From: an uncultured Pelagibacteraceae bacterium
GTDB taxonomy: Bacteria; Pseudomonadota; Alphaproteobacteria; Pelagibacterales; Pelagibacteraceae
Length of the DNA stretch: 59,268 nt
Direction of reading: 5' to 3'
NCBI GenBank assembly: GCA_902611465.1
Contig: CACLZS010000005.1
Coordinates: 1 to 59,268 of the forward strand
The notes beneath the pieces are model-generated. The model searched no databases. It saw only the letters and a list, made by a program, of their open reading frames with translations, and was not told the origin of the DNA. Of the stretch, positions 34,222-44,166 are shown piece after piece; the first letter of the stretch is position 1; each line of letters begins with the position of its first letter. The translations under genes were made by a program, and so were the position numbers.

Positions 34222-36657
34222 ATGATGAAAACAAAAGCAAAAGTTGTAGTAGTAGGTGGTGGAGTTGTTGGTGTTAGTGCTCTGTATCATTTAGCTAAAA
34301 AAGGTTGGTCAGATGTTGTTTTGATTGAAAGAAAAGAATTAACCTCAGGTTCAACATGGCACGCAGCCGGATTACTTCCATTATTTAATATGAGCTACTC
34401 AGTTGGCCAATTACATAAATATGCTGTCAACCTTTATAAAAGCTTAGAAGAAGAAACAGGCAAAAACGTCGGTTTCAGTGTTGTTTCAAATATTAGATTA
34501 GCAGACAACAAAGATAGAATGGATGAGTATCATCAATACGCTGGAGTTGCAAAAACTATCGGAGTAGATGTAAAATTTCTAACACCAGATCAAGTAAAAG
34601 AAATTTGGCCTTTGTGTAATACAAAGGATTTAATTGGAGCAATTCAACATCCCGAAGATGGATACATTCAACCAGCTGATTTAACGCAAGCATTAGCTAC
34701 GGGCGCAAGAAATAGAGGTGCTGAGATTTACAGAAATACAACAGTTCTGGCAATGAAACAAAATAAAGATGGATGGGTTGTTGAAACAGATAAAGGATCT
34801 ATAGAATGTGAACACGTAATTTCATGTTCAGGAAATTTTGCTAGACAAACTGGTAAGATGGTTGGTTTAGATATTCCAGTAATACCAGTTGAACATCAAT
34901 ACATTGTAACAGAACCACATCCAGAAATTCAAAAAAGAAAAAAAGAAGGTCTTCCAGAAATGGGAGTTTTAAGAGATAGCGATAGCAGATGGTACATGAG
35001 AGAGGAAGCGGGTGGTTTAATTTTAGGACCATATGAAGATGGTGCTCCTGCCTGTTATGTAGATGGTCCTTCAAAGGAATCTGAGTATGAACTTTTCCAA
35101 GAAGATCTAGATAGACTTGCTCCTCATATTGAAGGAGCTATTCATAGAGTTCCAGCATTTGGAGAGGTAGGTGTTAAAAAAGTTTACAACGGTGCTATTT
35201 GCTATACTCCAGATGGAAATCCGATAGTTGGTCCGGCATGGGGATTAAAGAACTTTTGGATTAATGAAGGTCATAGTTTTGGAATTACAGCAGCCGGTGG
35301 AGCCGGATGGCAATTAGCAGAGTGGATTGTTGATGGTGAACCTACAATTGATATGCTTGGAGTAGAACCAAGAAGATATGGAGATTATTGCTCAAAATCA
35401 TATCTTAAAGAGAAGAATGAAGAAGCTTATAGTCATGTATTTATAACTCACTTTCCAGATGAAGAAAGACCAGCTGCTAGACCTTTAAGAACAGCCCCGT
35501 GTTATGACAGAATGAAAAATCTTGGTGCAGTTTTTGGTCAAAAATTTGGATGGGAAAGACCAAACTTTTTTGCAACTGATGGCATGGAACAAAAGGATGA
35601 TTGGTCGTTCAGAAGATCTAATTGGTTTAAGGCAGTAGAAAAAGAGTGCAAAAATGTAAAAGAAAATGTTGGACTACTAGATATGACTGCATTTGCTAAG
35701 TGCAGAATTAAAGGACCTGGAGCAGAGGAATTTTTAGATAAGTTGGTGGCTAATAAACTACCAAAAAAAGTTGGTAGAATTAATTTGTGTCACGCATTGA
35801 ATACAAAAGGTGGTGTTCATTCAGAATTTACAATAATGAGAGAGTCTGAAAATAGCTTTTATCTTGTTTCTGCTGGAGCCTATCAAAGATTGGATCACGA
35901 TTGGATCTTTGGCTGGATGCCAAAAGATGGATCAGTTCAATTTGAGAACTTAACAAATAGCAAAGGTGTTCTTGTGGTATCGGGACCGAAAGCAAGAGAA
36001 TTAATGCAAAGGGTATCAAATGATGATTTTTCAAATGAAAATTTTAAATGGTTAAGTGCAAAACAAGTTGATGTTGGCTTTGCACCCGTTAATGCTATGA
36101 GAGTAAATTTTGTTGGAGAGCTAGGATGGGAACTCCACCATCCTATTGAATATCAAAATCATATTTTCGATAAACTTATGGATGCAGGTCAAGACTTAGG
36201 TTTAAAACCTTATGGTATTAGAGCAATGAACAGTTTAAGAGTTGAAAAATCCTACAAACTAGTTGGAACTGAATTATCAATTGAGTATTCACCTTACGAA
36301 AGTGGTTTAGATAGATTTATTCATCCAAATAAAGGGAGTTTTATTGGACTTGATGCTTTAAATAAATGGAGAGAAAAAGGCTTTGATAATAAGCTTGTTA
36401 CTCTAGAGGTTCACGAAACTAGTGATGCGGATGTGCTAGGAAACAACCCAATTTATGAAAATGGTAGTGTTGTAGGACGTGCAACTGGTGGTGACTTTGG
36501 ATTTAGACTAGGAAAATCTATCGCACTAGGAATGGTTAAACCTGAGTTAGCAAATGTTGGACAAAAACTAAGGATTGATATACTTGGTAAAATGCATGAG
36601 GCAACAATTTTAGAAGAAAGTCCTTACGATGCAGAAAATAAATTATTGAGAGCTTAA
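34222..36657 (+). CDS. Dimethylglycine/sarcosine dehydrogenase-like flavoprotein (DAO + GcvT), paralogue 2
   Basis: 811 residues with the same two-domain plan as the gene at 24990. The FAD motif [19 protein letters not shown] is at 7-25 and the covalent-FAD histidine is H47 in [23 protein letters not shown] and [13 protein letters not shown] complete the oxidase half. The GcvT half carries [16 protein letters not shown] second ATG three bases in (34225) is an equal start choice. It overlaps etfB by one base, so its electrons should go to the ETF encoded next to it. Substrate may be dimethylglycine, sarcosine or another N-methyl amino acid. Confidence 0.9.
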   Translation: MMKTKAKVVVVGGGVVGVSALYHLAKKGWSDVVLIERKELTSGSTWHAAGLLPLFNMSYSVGQLHKYAVNLYKSLEEETGKNVGFSVVSNIRLADNKDRMDEYHQYAGVAKTIGVDVKFLTPDQVKEIWPLCNTKDLIGAIQHPEDGYIQPADLTQALATGARNRGAEIYRNTTVLAMKQNKDGWVVETDKGSIECEHVISCSGNFARQTGKMVGLDIPVIPVEHQYIVTEPHPEIQKRKKEGLPEMGVLRDSDSRWYMREEAGGLILGPYEDGAPACYVDGPSKESEYELFQEDLDRLAPHIEGAIHRVPAFGEVGVKKVYNGAICYTPDGNPIVGPAWGLKNFWINEGHSFGITAAGGAGWQLAEWIVDGEPTIDMLGVEPRRYGDYCSKSYLKEKNEEAYSHVFITHFPDEERPAARPLRTAPCYDRMKNLGAVFGQKFGWERPNFFATDGMEQKDDWSFRRSNWFKAVEKECKNVKENVGLLDMTAFAKCRIKGPGAEEFLDKLVANKLPKKVGRINLCHALNTKGGVHSEFTIMRESENSFYLVSAGAYQRLDHDWIFGWMPKDGSVQFENLTNSKGVLVVSGPKARELMQRVSNDDFSNENFKWLSAKQVDVGFAPVNAMRVNFVGELGWELHHPIEYQNHIFDKLMDAGQDLGLKPYGIRAMNSLRVEKSYKLVGTELSIEYSPYESGLDRFIHPNKGSFIGLDALNKWREKGFDNKLVTLEVHETSDADVLGNNPIYENGSVVGRATGGDFGFRLGKSIALGMVKPELANVGQKLRIDILGKMHEATILEESPYDAENKLLRA

Positions 36658-37406
36658 TGAAAATTTTAGTCGCTGTAAAAAGAGTTATTGATTATAACGT
36701 TCAAATTAGAGTTAAAGAGGACGGTAGTGGTGTAGTTACTGATAACGTTAAAATGTCAACTAACCCACCAGATGACAATGCTATTGAGGAAGCTGTAAAA
36801 ATAAAAGAGTCAGGTAAAGCAACAGAAATAATAGCAGTTACTGTTGGTGAAGAGAAAGCTCAAGAGACAGTTAGAAAAGCTTTAGCAGTAGGAGCAGATA
36901 GAGGAATTCATGTAAAGGTTGATGGTATCATTGAACCTCTTGCTGTATCTAAAATATTAAAAAAAATTGTTGAAAAAGAAAATCCAGATTTAGTATTTAT
37001 GGGTAAACAAGCAATTGATGATGACTGCAATCAAACAGGTCAAATGTTAGCGGCACATTTAAATTGGCCACAAGCAACTTTTGCTTCAAAAATTGAGGTA
37101 AGCGATAAATCATTACAAGTTACTAGAGAGGTAGATGAAGGTCTGGAAACTATAGAAGTTAATACACCAGCTATTGTTACGTGTGATTTAAGATTAAATG
37201 AGCCAAGATATGCGTCACTGCCAAATATAATGAAAGCTAAAAAAAAACCTATTGAACAGATTAATGCGTCAGATCTAGGAGTTGATACAAAACCTAGAAT
37301 AGAACATATTAAGATTGAAGAACCACCGAAAAGAAAAGCAGGTATAAAGGTTGCTAGTGTTGAAGAATTAGTACAAAAATTAAAAAATGAGGCAAAGGTA
37401 ATTTAA
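36657..37406 (+). CDS. etfB: Electron transfer flavoprotein beta subunit
   Basis: 249 residues, standard length. [18 protein letters not shown] opens the domain, [16 protein letters not shown] and [20 protein letters not shown] are invariant EtfB segments, and [24 protein letters not shown] is the EtfB signature. It takes electrons from flavin dehydrogenases such as the upstream dimethylglycine-dehydrogenase-like protein. One-base overlaps join it to both neighbours. Confidence 0.97.
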   Translation: MKILVAVKRVIDYNVQIRVKEDGSGVVTDNVKMSTNPPDDNAIEEAVKIKESGKATEIIAVTVGEEKAQETVRKALAVGADRGIHVKVDGIIEPLAVSKILKKIVEKENPDLVFMGKQAIDDDCNQTGQMLAAHLNWPQATFASKIEVSDKSLQVTREVDEGLETIEVNTPAIVTCDLRLNEPRYASLPNIMKAKKKPIEQINASDLGVDTKPRIEHIKIEEPPKRKAGIKVASVEELVQKLKNEAKVI

Positions 37407-38359
37407 TGTCAGTTTTATTAATAGCAGAGCATAACAACAAAGAAGTAAAACCATTTACTTTAAATGCAATTACAGCTGCATCACAAATAGATAAAGATCT
37501 TCATGTATTGTTAATTGGAAGTAAGGCAGATGATGTTGCAAAATCATTATCTGAAGTTCCTTTAGTAAAAAAAGTTCTGCATATAGATCATGAAATTTAT
37601 GAAAATTATATTGCTGAGAATTATACTGCGGCAATTTTAAAACACGCTGATAAATATTCACATATTATTTGCTCAGCAAATACATTTGGAAAAAACCTTA
37701 TGCCACGAGTTGCAGCATTGTTAGATATTTCACAAGTGAGCGATATTATAAAAGTAATTTCTCCTGATACTTTTTTAAGACCAATTTATGCTGGAAATGC
37801 ATTTGCTACTGTTAAAAGTAATGATGAAAAAAAATGTGTTACTATTAGACCAACATCATTTGAAGCAGCTGAAACAACTGGTGGATCTGCAGAAATAGAA
37901 AAAATCGATGCAGCAGATCAAAGTGAAAATACGAAATTTATTAATAGAGAAGAAATTAAATCAGATAGACCTGAATTAGGCACTGCCAGAATAGTAATTT
38001 CAGGTGGTAGAGGCTTACAAAGCGGAGAAAACTTCAAACTGATAACCGATGTAGCGGACAAATTAAACGCTGCAATAGGAGCTTCAAGAGCTGCGGTCGA
38101 TGCAGGATATATTACAAACGAGCATCAAGTGGGACAAACAGGAAAAGTTGTTGTTCCTGATTTATATATAGCAGTTGGAATTTCTGGAGCCATTCAACAT
38201 TTAGCAGGAATGAAAGAAAGTAAAGTTATTGTTGCTATAAATAAAGATGGTGAAGCACCTATTTTTAGTGTCGCAGATTACGGCTTGGAAGCTGATTTAT
38301 TCGAAGCACTTCCTCAATTCTTAGAGGAACTGAACAAATTAAACACTATACAAAAATAA
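37406..38359 (+). CDS. etfA: Electron transfer flavoprotein alpha subunit
   Basis: 317 residues. The FAD-binding C-terminal domain is clear: VISGGRGLQSGENFKLI, GASRAAVDAGY, VGQTGKVVVPDLYIAVGISG (an EtfA signature) and INKDGEAPIFSVADYGLEAD. It forms the heterodimer with EtfB and carries the electron-transferring FAD. It lies 21 bases before the ETF-quinone oxidoreductase gene. Confidence 0.97.
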   Translation: MSVLLIAEHNNKEVKPFTLNAITAASQIDKDLHVLLIGSKADDVAKSLSEVPLVKKVLHIDHEIYENYIAENYTAAILKHADKYSHIICSANTFGKNLMPRVAALLDISQVSDIIKVISPDTFLRPIYAGNAFATVKSNDEKKCVTIRPTSFEAAETTGGSAEIEKIDAADQSENTKFINREEIKSDRPELGTARIVISGGRGLQSGENFKLITDVADKLNAAIGASRAAVDAGYITNEHQVGQTGKVVVPDLYIAVGISGAIQHLAGMKESKVIVAINKDGEAPIFSVADYGLEADLFEALPQFLEELNKLNTIQK

Positions 38360-38380
38360 CAAATACTGTAAAAAATTAGT

Positions 38381-40000
38381 ATGTCCAGAGAAGTGATGGA
38401 ATACGATGTTGTAATCGTAGGTGGCGGGCCATCGGGACTTTCAACTGCAATTAAATTAAAGCAGTTAAATCCAGATATTAATGTCTGCCTGTTAGAAAAA
38501 GCATCTGAAATAGGTGCACATATTTTATCCGGGAACGTGTTTGAAACGCGAGCCTTAGACGAACTATTGCCAAATTGGAAAGATCTTAATCCACCAATTA
38601 AAACAAAAGTTAATAAAGAAAAGTTTCTATTTTTAGGTAAGACAAAAAAAATTAGTTGGCCAACTTGGTTATTACCTAAAGTACAACAAAACCATAATAA
38701 TTATATTATCAGTCTAGCTAATCTATGTAGATGGTTAGCAGAACAAGCTGAAAGTCTTGGAGTTGAAATATTTCCAGGTTTTCCTGCAAGTGAAGTTTTA
38801 TATAAAGACGATGGCTCCGTTAAGGGTGTAGCAACTCAAGATATGGGTTTAGATAAAGAGGGCAATAAAAAAGATGGTTATGAACCAGGAATGGAGCTTC
38901 ACGCAAAAGTTACAGTTTTTGCAGAAGGGTGTAGAGGACATTTAGGAAAAGAATTAATCCAAAAATTTAATTTAGATAAAGGAAAAGATCCACAACAGTA
39001 TGGAATAGGATTTAAAGAAATATGGGAATTAAAAGAAGAAAATCACGACGAAGGTCTAGTGATGCATACAGCAGGCTGGCCACTAGATAATAATACCTAT
39101 GGGGGGAGCTTTGTTTATCATGCTGAAAATAAACAGATATTTTTAGGATATGTCATTGGTCTTGATTATAAAAATCCTCATCTTTCACCGTTTGATGAAT
39201 TTCAAAAATTTAAAACTCATCCTGCAATTAAATCAATATTAGAAGGTGGTAAAAGAATATCATATGGAGCAAGAGCACTTATAGAGGGAGGTTTTCAAAG
39301 TCTACCTAGGATGTTTATGCCAGGTGCATTATTAGTTGGTTGTGATGCTGGTACATTAAATATGCCGAAAATTAAAGGATCACATACTGCAATGAAAAGT
39401 GGAATGATTGCAGCAGAAACTATTATTGATCACATAAAATCAAGCAAAGAATTATCTAATTACGAGGAAAAATTTAAAAAAAGTTGGGTTTATAAAGAAT
39501 TATATGAAGCTAGAAATGTTAAACCTAGCTTTAGTTGGGGTTTAATTCTTGGAATAATATTTACTGGGATTGATCAAATTTTATTTAAAGGAAGATTGCC
39601 ATTTACACTTAAACATAAACATGCAGATCACGAAACTTTAAAACCAGCAAGTGAAATGCCAAAAATAGATTATCCAAAACCAGATAATGTTATTACATTT
39701 GATAAAACTAGTTCAGTTTATCTAACGGGAACTAATCATGCTGAAAATCAACCAGTACATCTTCAACTTAAAGACAAAGATTTACCAATAAAATATACTT
39801 TAGGTAAATACGATGAGCCTGCGCAAAGATACTGTCCAGTTGGAGTTTATGAAATTCAAAAAGAAAATGATGTTGAGAAATTTGTGATCAATTCTCAAAA
39901 TTGCATTCATTGTAAAACTTGCGATATAAAAGAGCCATCACAAAATATTACCTGGGTCACGCCAGAAGGTGGGGGTGGGCCTAAGTACGGAAATATGTAG
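38381..40000 (+). CDS. Electron transfer flavoprotein-ubiquinone oxidoreductase
   Basis: 539 residues, normal for ETF-QO. The FAD motif VVIVGGGPSGLSTAIKL is near residue 10. The C-terminal [4Fe-4S] region reads RYCPVGVYEI ... INSQNCIHCKTCDIK, giving four Cys, followed by WVTPEGGGGPKYGNM, the typical end. It passes electrons from reduced ETF to ubiquinone at the membrane. Together with etfBA and the preceding flavoprotein it makes a complete route from N-methyl oxidation to respiration. Its stop abuts the convergent DUF2237 gene. Confidence 0.96.
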   Translation: MSREVMEYDVVIVGGGPSGLSTAIKLKQLNPDINVCLLEKASEIGAHILSGNVFETRALDELLPNWKDLNPPIKTKVNKEKFLFLGKTKKISWPTWLLPKVQQNHNNYIISLANLCRWLAEQAESLGVEIFPGFPASEVLYKDDGSVKGVATQDMGLDKEGNKKDGYEPGMELHAKVTVFAEGCRGHLGKELIQKFNLDKGKDPQQYGIGFKEIWELKEENHDEGLVMHTAGWPLDNNTYGGSFVYHAENKQIFLGYVIGLDYKNPHLSPFDEFQKFKTHPAIKSILEGGKRISYGARALIEGGFQSLPRMFMPGALLVGCDAGTLNMPKIKGSHTAMKSGMIAAETIIDHIKSSKELSNYEEKFKKSWVYKELYEARNVKPSFSWGLILGIIFTGIDQILFKGRLPFTLKHKHADHETLKPASEMPKIDYPKPDNVITFDKTSSVYLTGTNHAENQPVHLQLKDKDLPIKYTLGKYDEPAQRYCPVGVYEIQKENDVEKFVINSQNCIHCKTCDIKEPSQNITWVTPEGGGGPKYGNM

Positions 40001-40375
40001 TTAAGAAAGATCTATTGCAAATTTTTTTAAAGTTTCAATTGGTACCAACTTTAATGTGTTAACGTGAGTTTTTTTTAAATATATAGAACATCCAATTCCT
40101 GCTTCTAAAGCTCTTGCAACCCAACTAGCACATACGCACCAGTTATCTCCATCTACCAATCCAGGAAAACCAAATTCAGGGTGAGGTGTTATTAAGTCGT
40201 TACCAGCCTCTTTGCACCATTCTAAAAATTCATCATTAACTTTTACACAAACTGTGTGTAAACCTCGATCGTTTTCATCTGTGTTACAACAACCATCTCT
40301 GAACCAGCCAGTTAATGGATTTTTAGAACATTCTTCTAAATCTTCACCTAGAACATTTTTTTGACTATTTGACAT
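40001..40375 (-). CDS. DUF2237 family protein
   Basis: 124 residues, soluble. NVLGEDLEECSKNPLTGWFR then DGCCNTDENDRGLHTVCVKV are the hallmark N-terminal segments, and DGDNWCVCASWVARALEAG the hallmark C-terminal one. The protein is Cys-rich with conserved CC and CxC. Function unknown. Its start overlaps the end of the 2OG-oxygenase gene by 11 bases. Confidence 0.9.
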   Translation of the reverse strand: MSNSQKNVLGEDLEECSKNPLTGWFRDGCCNTDENDRGLHTVCVKVNDEFLEWCKEAGNDLITPHPEFGFPGLVDGDNWCVCASWVARALEAGIGCSIYLKKTHVNTLKLVPIETLKKFAIDLS

Positions 40376-40976
40376 GTAATAATCCTGTCAATTTTTTATC
40401 AATTTCAATATTGAAAGAAAACGATCTTCTTTCTCCACTTGACTTAAATGGGTAAGCGGTATGCATTAAATAATTTGGAAATAGTATAAGATCTCCAACT
40501 TTTGGCTTGTGGTTGAAAATACTATTATTAAGAAATGATTTTGAACCATAGACAAAATCAATAGTACCATTAGTTTTAATTTTTTTATTACTTTTGGTCA
40601 AGTTACTTGGAATTTTAAGATAACCTACGCCAGACACATTTCCGTCATGAAAATGTAAAGGGTTGTATTCATTCTTAAATTGTCTAACAACCCATAAATT
40701 TTTAATTTTAATATTTTTTGATTTTTTATTAAGATTTTTTTTCAAGTATTGATTAACAGATTTTGAAACAAAATTTTTTAAATGCTTTTTTATAAATTTA
40801 TTTTTTAATTCTAATTCTTGTTGAACCTGGCCAACTAGCTTTTTAGAATAATCGTTTGATTTAGATCTTTTTTTATTTTTTATTATACTTTCTACTTCAT
40901 GATTTAATTTTTCTAAAAGATTTGATGGAATCTTTAAAATAGCAATTCTTGGTCCAAACGGACTTAAAAATTTCAT
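40365..40976 (-). CDS. Putative 2OG-Fe(II) oxygenase
   Basis: 203 residues. The pattern matches the 2OG-FeII_Oxy_5 family (PF13759-type): NPLHFHDGNVSGVGYLKIP (iron ligands H108/H110), then DLILFPNYLMHTAYPF (distal His) and GERRSFSFNI (Arg for 2-oxoglutarate). The N-terminal half is lysine-rich and helical. The substrate of this family is not defined. It is between hisI (6 bases upstream) and DUF2237. Confidence 0.78.
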   Translation of the reverse strand: MKFLSPFGPRIAILKIPSNLLEKLNHEVESIIKNKKRSKSNDYSKKLVGQVQQELELKNKFIKKHLKNFVSKSVNQYLKKNLNKKSKNIKIKNLWVVRQFKNEYNPLHFHDGNVSGVGYLKIPSNLTKSNKKIKTNGTIDFVYGSKSFLNNSIFNHKPKVGDLILFPNYLMHTAYPFKSSGERRSFSFNIEIDKKLTGLLHVK

Positions 40977-40982
40977 TAAAGT

Positions 40983-41450
40983 TTATATCTTGGTTGGATT
41001 AGGTTGACCTTTATATACAATTTCTGGGTCAAATTTTTTCTTTTCTTCTTCAAATTTCATTTCTACTTTACGTCCATTTTCAATTTTACCTGTAGGCACT
41101 GATCGATAAAAACATGATCTGTAACCAACATGGCAACTTGCACCATCACCAATATCTACAGTTATCCAAACTGCATCTTGATCATCGTCAATTCTTATTT
41201 CTTTTACTTTTTGTGTGAAGCCACTAGTTTTTCCTTTATGCCAAATCTCTTTTCTAGACCTGCTCCAGTAGTGAGCTTCTTTTGTTTCTATTGTTAATTT
41301 TAAAGCTTCAACATTCATATAACCGTGCATTAGAATCTCTTTGGTTTCTGCACAAGTTGTAATTACAGGGATTAAACCATCATTATCGAATTTTGGAGAT
41401 AATAGGTTACCTTCCTCTATATCAGCGACATTTTCTCTTTTTTTAAACAT
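40983..41450 (-). CDS. hisI: Phosphoribosyl-AMP cyclohydrolase
   Basis: Histidine biosynthesis step 3. 155 residues without a fused HisE domain. HGYMNVEALKLTIETKEAHY-type segment and WSRSRKEIWHKGKTSG are the HisI substrate motifs. DDDQDAVWITVDIGDGASCH and YRSCFYR carry the Asp and Cys metal ligands. The gene stands apart from other his genes and is divergent from folE. Confidence 0.95.
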   Translation of the reverse strand: MFKKRENVADIEEGNLLSPKFDNDGLIPVITTCAETKEILMHGYMNVEALKLTIETKEAHYWSRSRKEIWHKGKTSGFTQKVKEIRIDDDQDAVWITVDIGDGASCHVGYRSCFYRSVPTGKIENGRKVEMKFEEEKKKFDPEIVYKGQPNPTKI

Positions 41451-41530
41451 ATATAAGTCGCAATATCTAACATATTACTGAATATATTAAATATTTTAAA
41501 ATTAAGGATTTATATATATAAAAACCCATC

Positions 41531-42133
41531 ATGAAATTAGTAAAAAACGAAAATAACAAAAATACTGAAGTTGTAACAGATGAAGAGGCACGTGAAGCGT
41601 TTGTTAAAATCTTAAAATGGCTAGGTGAAGATCCATCTAGAGAAGGTTTATTAGAAACTCCAAAAAGAGTTACGAAAGCATTCAAAGAGTACTTTAAAGG
41701 TTACAAAGAGGATCCTAAAGAAATTTTAAGCAAAACTTTTGGGGATGTTGAAGGCTACAGCGATATGGTAGTTCAAAAAAATATTTCTGTGCAAAGTCAC
41801 TGCGAACATCATATGGCACCTATTATTGGTATCGCACATGTTGCTTATATTCCAAATGAGAGAGTTGTTGGACTAAGTAAAATTGCAAGAGTTGTGGAAG
41901 TTTTTTCAAAAAGACTACAAACACAGGAAAGATTAACAGTTCAAATCGCAAATACATTAATGGAGTCACTAGATGCAAAGGGCGTTGCGGTAACAATTGA
42001 TTCAACTCACCAGTGTATGACTATGCGAGGTATTAAAAAGGAACAAGCTACAACTGTTACTAATTTTTATTTAGGTCAATTTAAAGACGATCTTAGTTAT
42101 CAGAATAGATATTTGCGATTTATTGCAAAATAG
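41531..42133 (+). CDS. folE: GTP cyclohydrolase I
   Basis: First step of folate/pterin synthesis, GTP to dihydroneopterin triphosphate. 200 residues. Zinc ligands are in QSHCEHHMAPIIG (Cys, His) and STHQCMTMRG (Cys). SREGLLETPKRVTKAFKEYF and GLSKIARVVEVFSKRLQTQE are FolE signatures. Start by the ATG at 41531 after an 80-base divergent region shared with hisI. It sits 13 bases before the AcuI-like gene; folate demand of the surrounding C1 genes makes sense of its position. Confidence 0.97.
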   Translation: MKLVKNENNKNTEVVTDEEAREAFVKILKWLGEDPSREGLLETPKRVTKAFKEYFKGYKEDPKEILSKTFGDVEGYSDMVVQKNISVQSHCEHHMAPIIGIAHVAYIPNERVVGLSKIARVVEVFSKRLQTQERLTVQIANTLMESLDAKGVAVTIDSTHQCMTMRGIKKEQATTVTNFYLGQFKDDLSYQNRYLRFIAK

Positions 42134-42146
42134 AGTTTAATTATAC

Positions 42147-43151
42147 ATGCCTGAAACTTTCAAAGCTCTGGTCGTAAACCAGAATGGTGAAAATTTTTCT
42201 CAAGAAGTTAAAGAATTAAATTTTGATTTTTTAAACGAGGGTGAGGTTTTAGTAAAAATACAATACTCTGATTTAAATTATAAAGATGCTTTGATTTTAA
42301 AAGATGGTGCAAAATTAGTAAAAGAGTTTCCAAGGATTCCTGGAATTGATTTCTCAGGTACAGTAGCAGAAAGTAAGTCAGATGAATTCAAAGAAGGTGA
42401 TGAGGTAATACTTACTGGTTGCAGAGTTGGAGAATTATTTCACGGAGGATTCTCTCAATATGCAAGAGTCAAAAAAGAATTTCTTATAAAGAAACCTTCA
42501 GGTATTGATTTAAAACAAGCAATGATGATGGGTACTGCAGGCTTTACAGCAATGTTGTGCGCATTTGCTGTAAAAGCAAAAGAAGAATTATTACTTCAAA
42601 GCAAAGTTAACGATGTTCTTGTAACAGGTTCAACAGGTGGAGTAGGGATGGTTGCTGTAAATATTTTATCTAAAATGGGATGCAATGTAACCGCAATCAC
42701 CGGTAAACCTGAAAAAGCTGATTATTTAAAAGAATTAGGAGCAAAAACTGTTTTAGATCGTAAAGAATTTGAAGGTGAACCAAGATTAATTGGTAAAGGT
42801 ACTTGGGATGGTGTTGTTGACACTGTCGGTGGAAATATTTTAGCAAATGCAATATCTCAAACAAGATTAAAAGGAATTGTAGCTGTCTGTGGTAATGCGA
42901 GTGGAACTAACAAATTAAATACTTCTGTAGTTCCTTTTTATATCAGAGCTATAAAACTATGGGGTGTAGATTCAGTTAATGTCAGCAACAAAAGAAAAGA
43001 ATTTGTATGGGGTGAAGTACCAAGTTTAGTAAACTTTAGTATTATAGAAAAATCAATTAAAACAGTTGGGCTTGAGGAACTTTTGAATGTATTTCCGGAA
43101 ATGCTTGAAGGAAAATTAAAAAATAAAATTCTAGTGGATGTAAACAAATAA
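42147..43151 (+). CDS. acuI: YhdH/AcuI-family NADPH-dependent acryloyl-CoA reductase
   Basis: 334-residue zinc-free medium-chain reductase. FKALVVNQNGENFSQEVKEL, SDLNYKDALILKDGAKLVK-type N-terminus and FPRIPGIDFSGTV are characteristic of YhdH/AcuI. The NADPH loop is VLVTGSTGGVGMVAVNIL, followed by ITGKPEKADYLKELGAKTVL. AcuI reduces toxic acryloyl-CoA, formed from DMSP-derived acrylate, to propionyl-CoA. It is coupled by one base to a LysR gene. With the DddP-like gene in the same window this supports a DMSP cleavage route; physiological role inferred. Confidence 0.9.
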   Translation: MPETFKALVVNQNGENFSQEVKELNFDFLNEGEVLVKIQYSDLNYKDALILKDGAKLVKEFPRIPGIDFSGTVAESKSDEFKEGDEVILTGCRVGELFHGGFSQYARVKKEFLIKKPSGIDLKQAMMMGTAGFTAMLCAFAVKAKEELLLQSKVNDVLVTGSTGGVGMVAVNILSKMGCNVTAITGKPEKADYLKELGAKTVLDRKEFEGEPRLIGKGTWDGVVDTVGGNILANAISQTRLKGIVAVCGNASGTNKLNTSVVPFYIRAIKLWGVDSVNVSNKRKEFVWGEVPSLVNFSIIEKSIKTVGLEELLNVFPEMLEGKLKNKILVDVNK

Positions 43152-44041
43152 TGGATTGGGATAAATTAAAAATTTTTCACGCAGTTGCTGAAGCCGGTAG
43201 TTTCACAAGTGCGACTGTAATTCTTAATCTAAGCCAATCTGCAATAAGTAGACAAATTCAATCTTTAGAAGAAGATTTAAAAGTAAAGCTTTTCGAAAGA
43301 CATGCAAGAGGGTTAACACTTACGGAAAATGGTGAATATGTTTATAAAACTGCACATGAAGTTATCAGTAAACTTAAAGAGGTTGAAACAACTTTAGGAG
43401 ATCAAAAACATAAACCGACTGGAAAATTAACTATTACAACGGTTAGAAGTTTTGGAACTCATTGGTTAACACCAAGAATCCAAGAATTTATGGAGTTAAA
43501 TCCAGAAATCGAGGTAGAATTAATTTTTGATGATAAAGAGTTAGATTTAAGTACAAGACAAGCTGATATTGGAATATTTATGAGAAGGCCAAAACAGCTT
43601 AATTATATCCAAAGAAAATTGATGGATATTAATTATCATATTTATGGATCTACTAAATATTTTGAAAAATATGGGATGCCAAAAACCCTTAGTGATTTGA
43701 ACAAACATAAGTTTATTTCATTTGGTAGAGGAGCTCCATCTCCAGTATTTAATCCTGATTGGGCATTAAAACTGGGCATGAAAGATAACAAGAAAAGAAA
43801 AACTGTAATGAGAGTGAATAGTGTAATGGGTTTACTTTTAGCTGTTGAAAGTGGGGTAGGTCTTGCGGCCCTTCCAGATTATATTGTATCTTTATCAAAC
43901 AATGTAATAAAAGTTCTACCAAAGGTTGAGGGACCAATTACCGAGGCTCACTTTGTTTTTCCAGAGTCTCTTAAAAATGTTGCTAGAGTAACCATCTTTA
44001 GGAATTTTCTTTATAGTAAAATCTCAGAGTTTAAGTCTTAA
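43151..44041 (+). CDS. LysR-family transcriptional regulator
   Basis: 296 residues. The N-terminal winged helix-turn-helix is FHAVAEAGSFTSATVILNLSQSAISRQIQSLE, followed by the LysR linker helix. The C-terminal half is a periplasmic-binding-like effector domain with TITTVRSFGTHWL and VESGVGLAALPDY. It overlaps acuI by one base, so it may regulate acuI or be co-expressed with it rather than face it divergently, which is unusual for LysR pairs. Effector unknown; an acrylate/propionate-type ligand is a guess from context. Confidence 0.93.
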   Translation: MDWDKLKIFHAVAEAGSFTSATVILNLSQSAISRQIQSLEEDLKVKLFERHARGLTLTENGEYVYKTAHEVISKLKEVETTLGDQKHKPTGKLTITTVRSFGTHWLTPRIQEFMELNPEIEVELIFDDKELDLSTRQADIGIFMRRPKQLNYIQRKLMDINYHIYGSTKYFEKYGMPKTLSDLNKHKFISFGRGAPSPVFNPDWALKLGMKDNKKRKTVMRVNSVMGLLLAVESGVGLAALPDYIVSLSNNVIKVLPKVEGPITEAHFVFPESLKNVARVTIFRNFLYSKISEFKS

Positions 44042-44086
44042 TTTTTTTATAAAAGCTAGGTAATTAGGCAGAGGTGCGGCCTTATT

Positions 44087-44105
44087 GATATTGATAATCA
44101 TTATC
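44087..44105 (+). promoter_or_regulatory. Fur box upstream of the Fe(III) transporter
   Basis: GATATTGATAATCATTATC matches the classical 19-base Fur box at 18 of 19 positions. It contains a perfect 7-1-7 palindrome (TGATAAT-C-ATTATCA) at 44092-44106. It lies 61 bases before the afuA/futA start and immediately upstream of a good promoter, so ferric-uptake-type repression under iron sufficiency is expected. Confidence 0.88.
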
Positions 44106-44106
44106 A

Positions 44107-44135
44107 TTGCGAATAATTCTCAGAACCATTATAAA
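44107..44135 (+). promoter_or_regulatory. Candidate sigma-70 promoter of the Fe(III) transporter operon
   Basis: TTGCGA (-35) and TATAAA (-10) are separated by 17 bases, beginning right after the Fur box core. A Fur dimer here would block polymerase at the -35. The -10 is about 32 bases upstream of the start codon. Confidence 0.55.
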
Positions 44136-44166
44136 TAAATATAATTAACTAAATATAAAGAGAATA

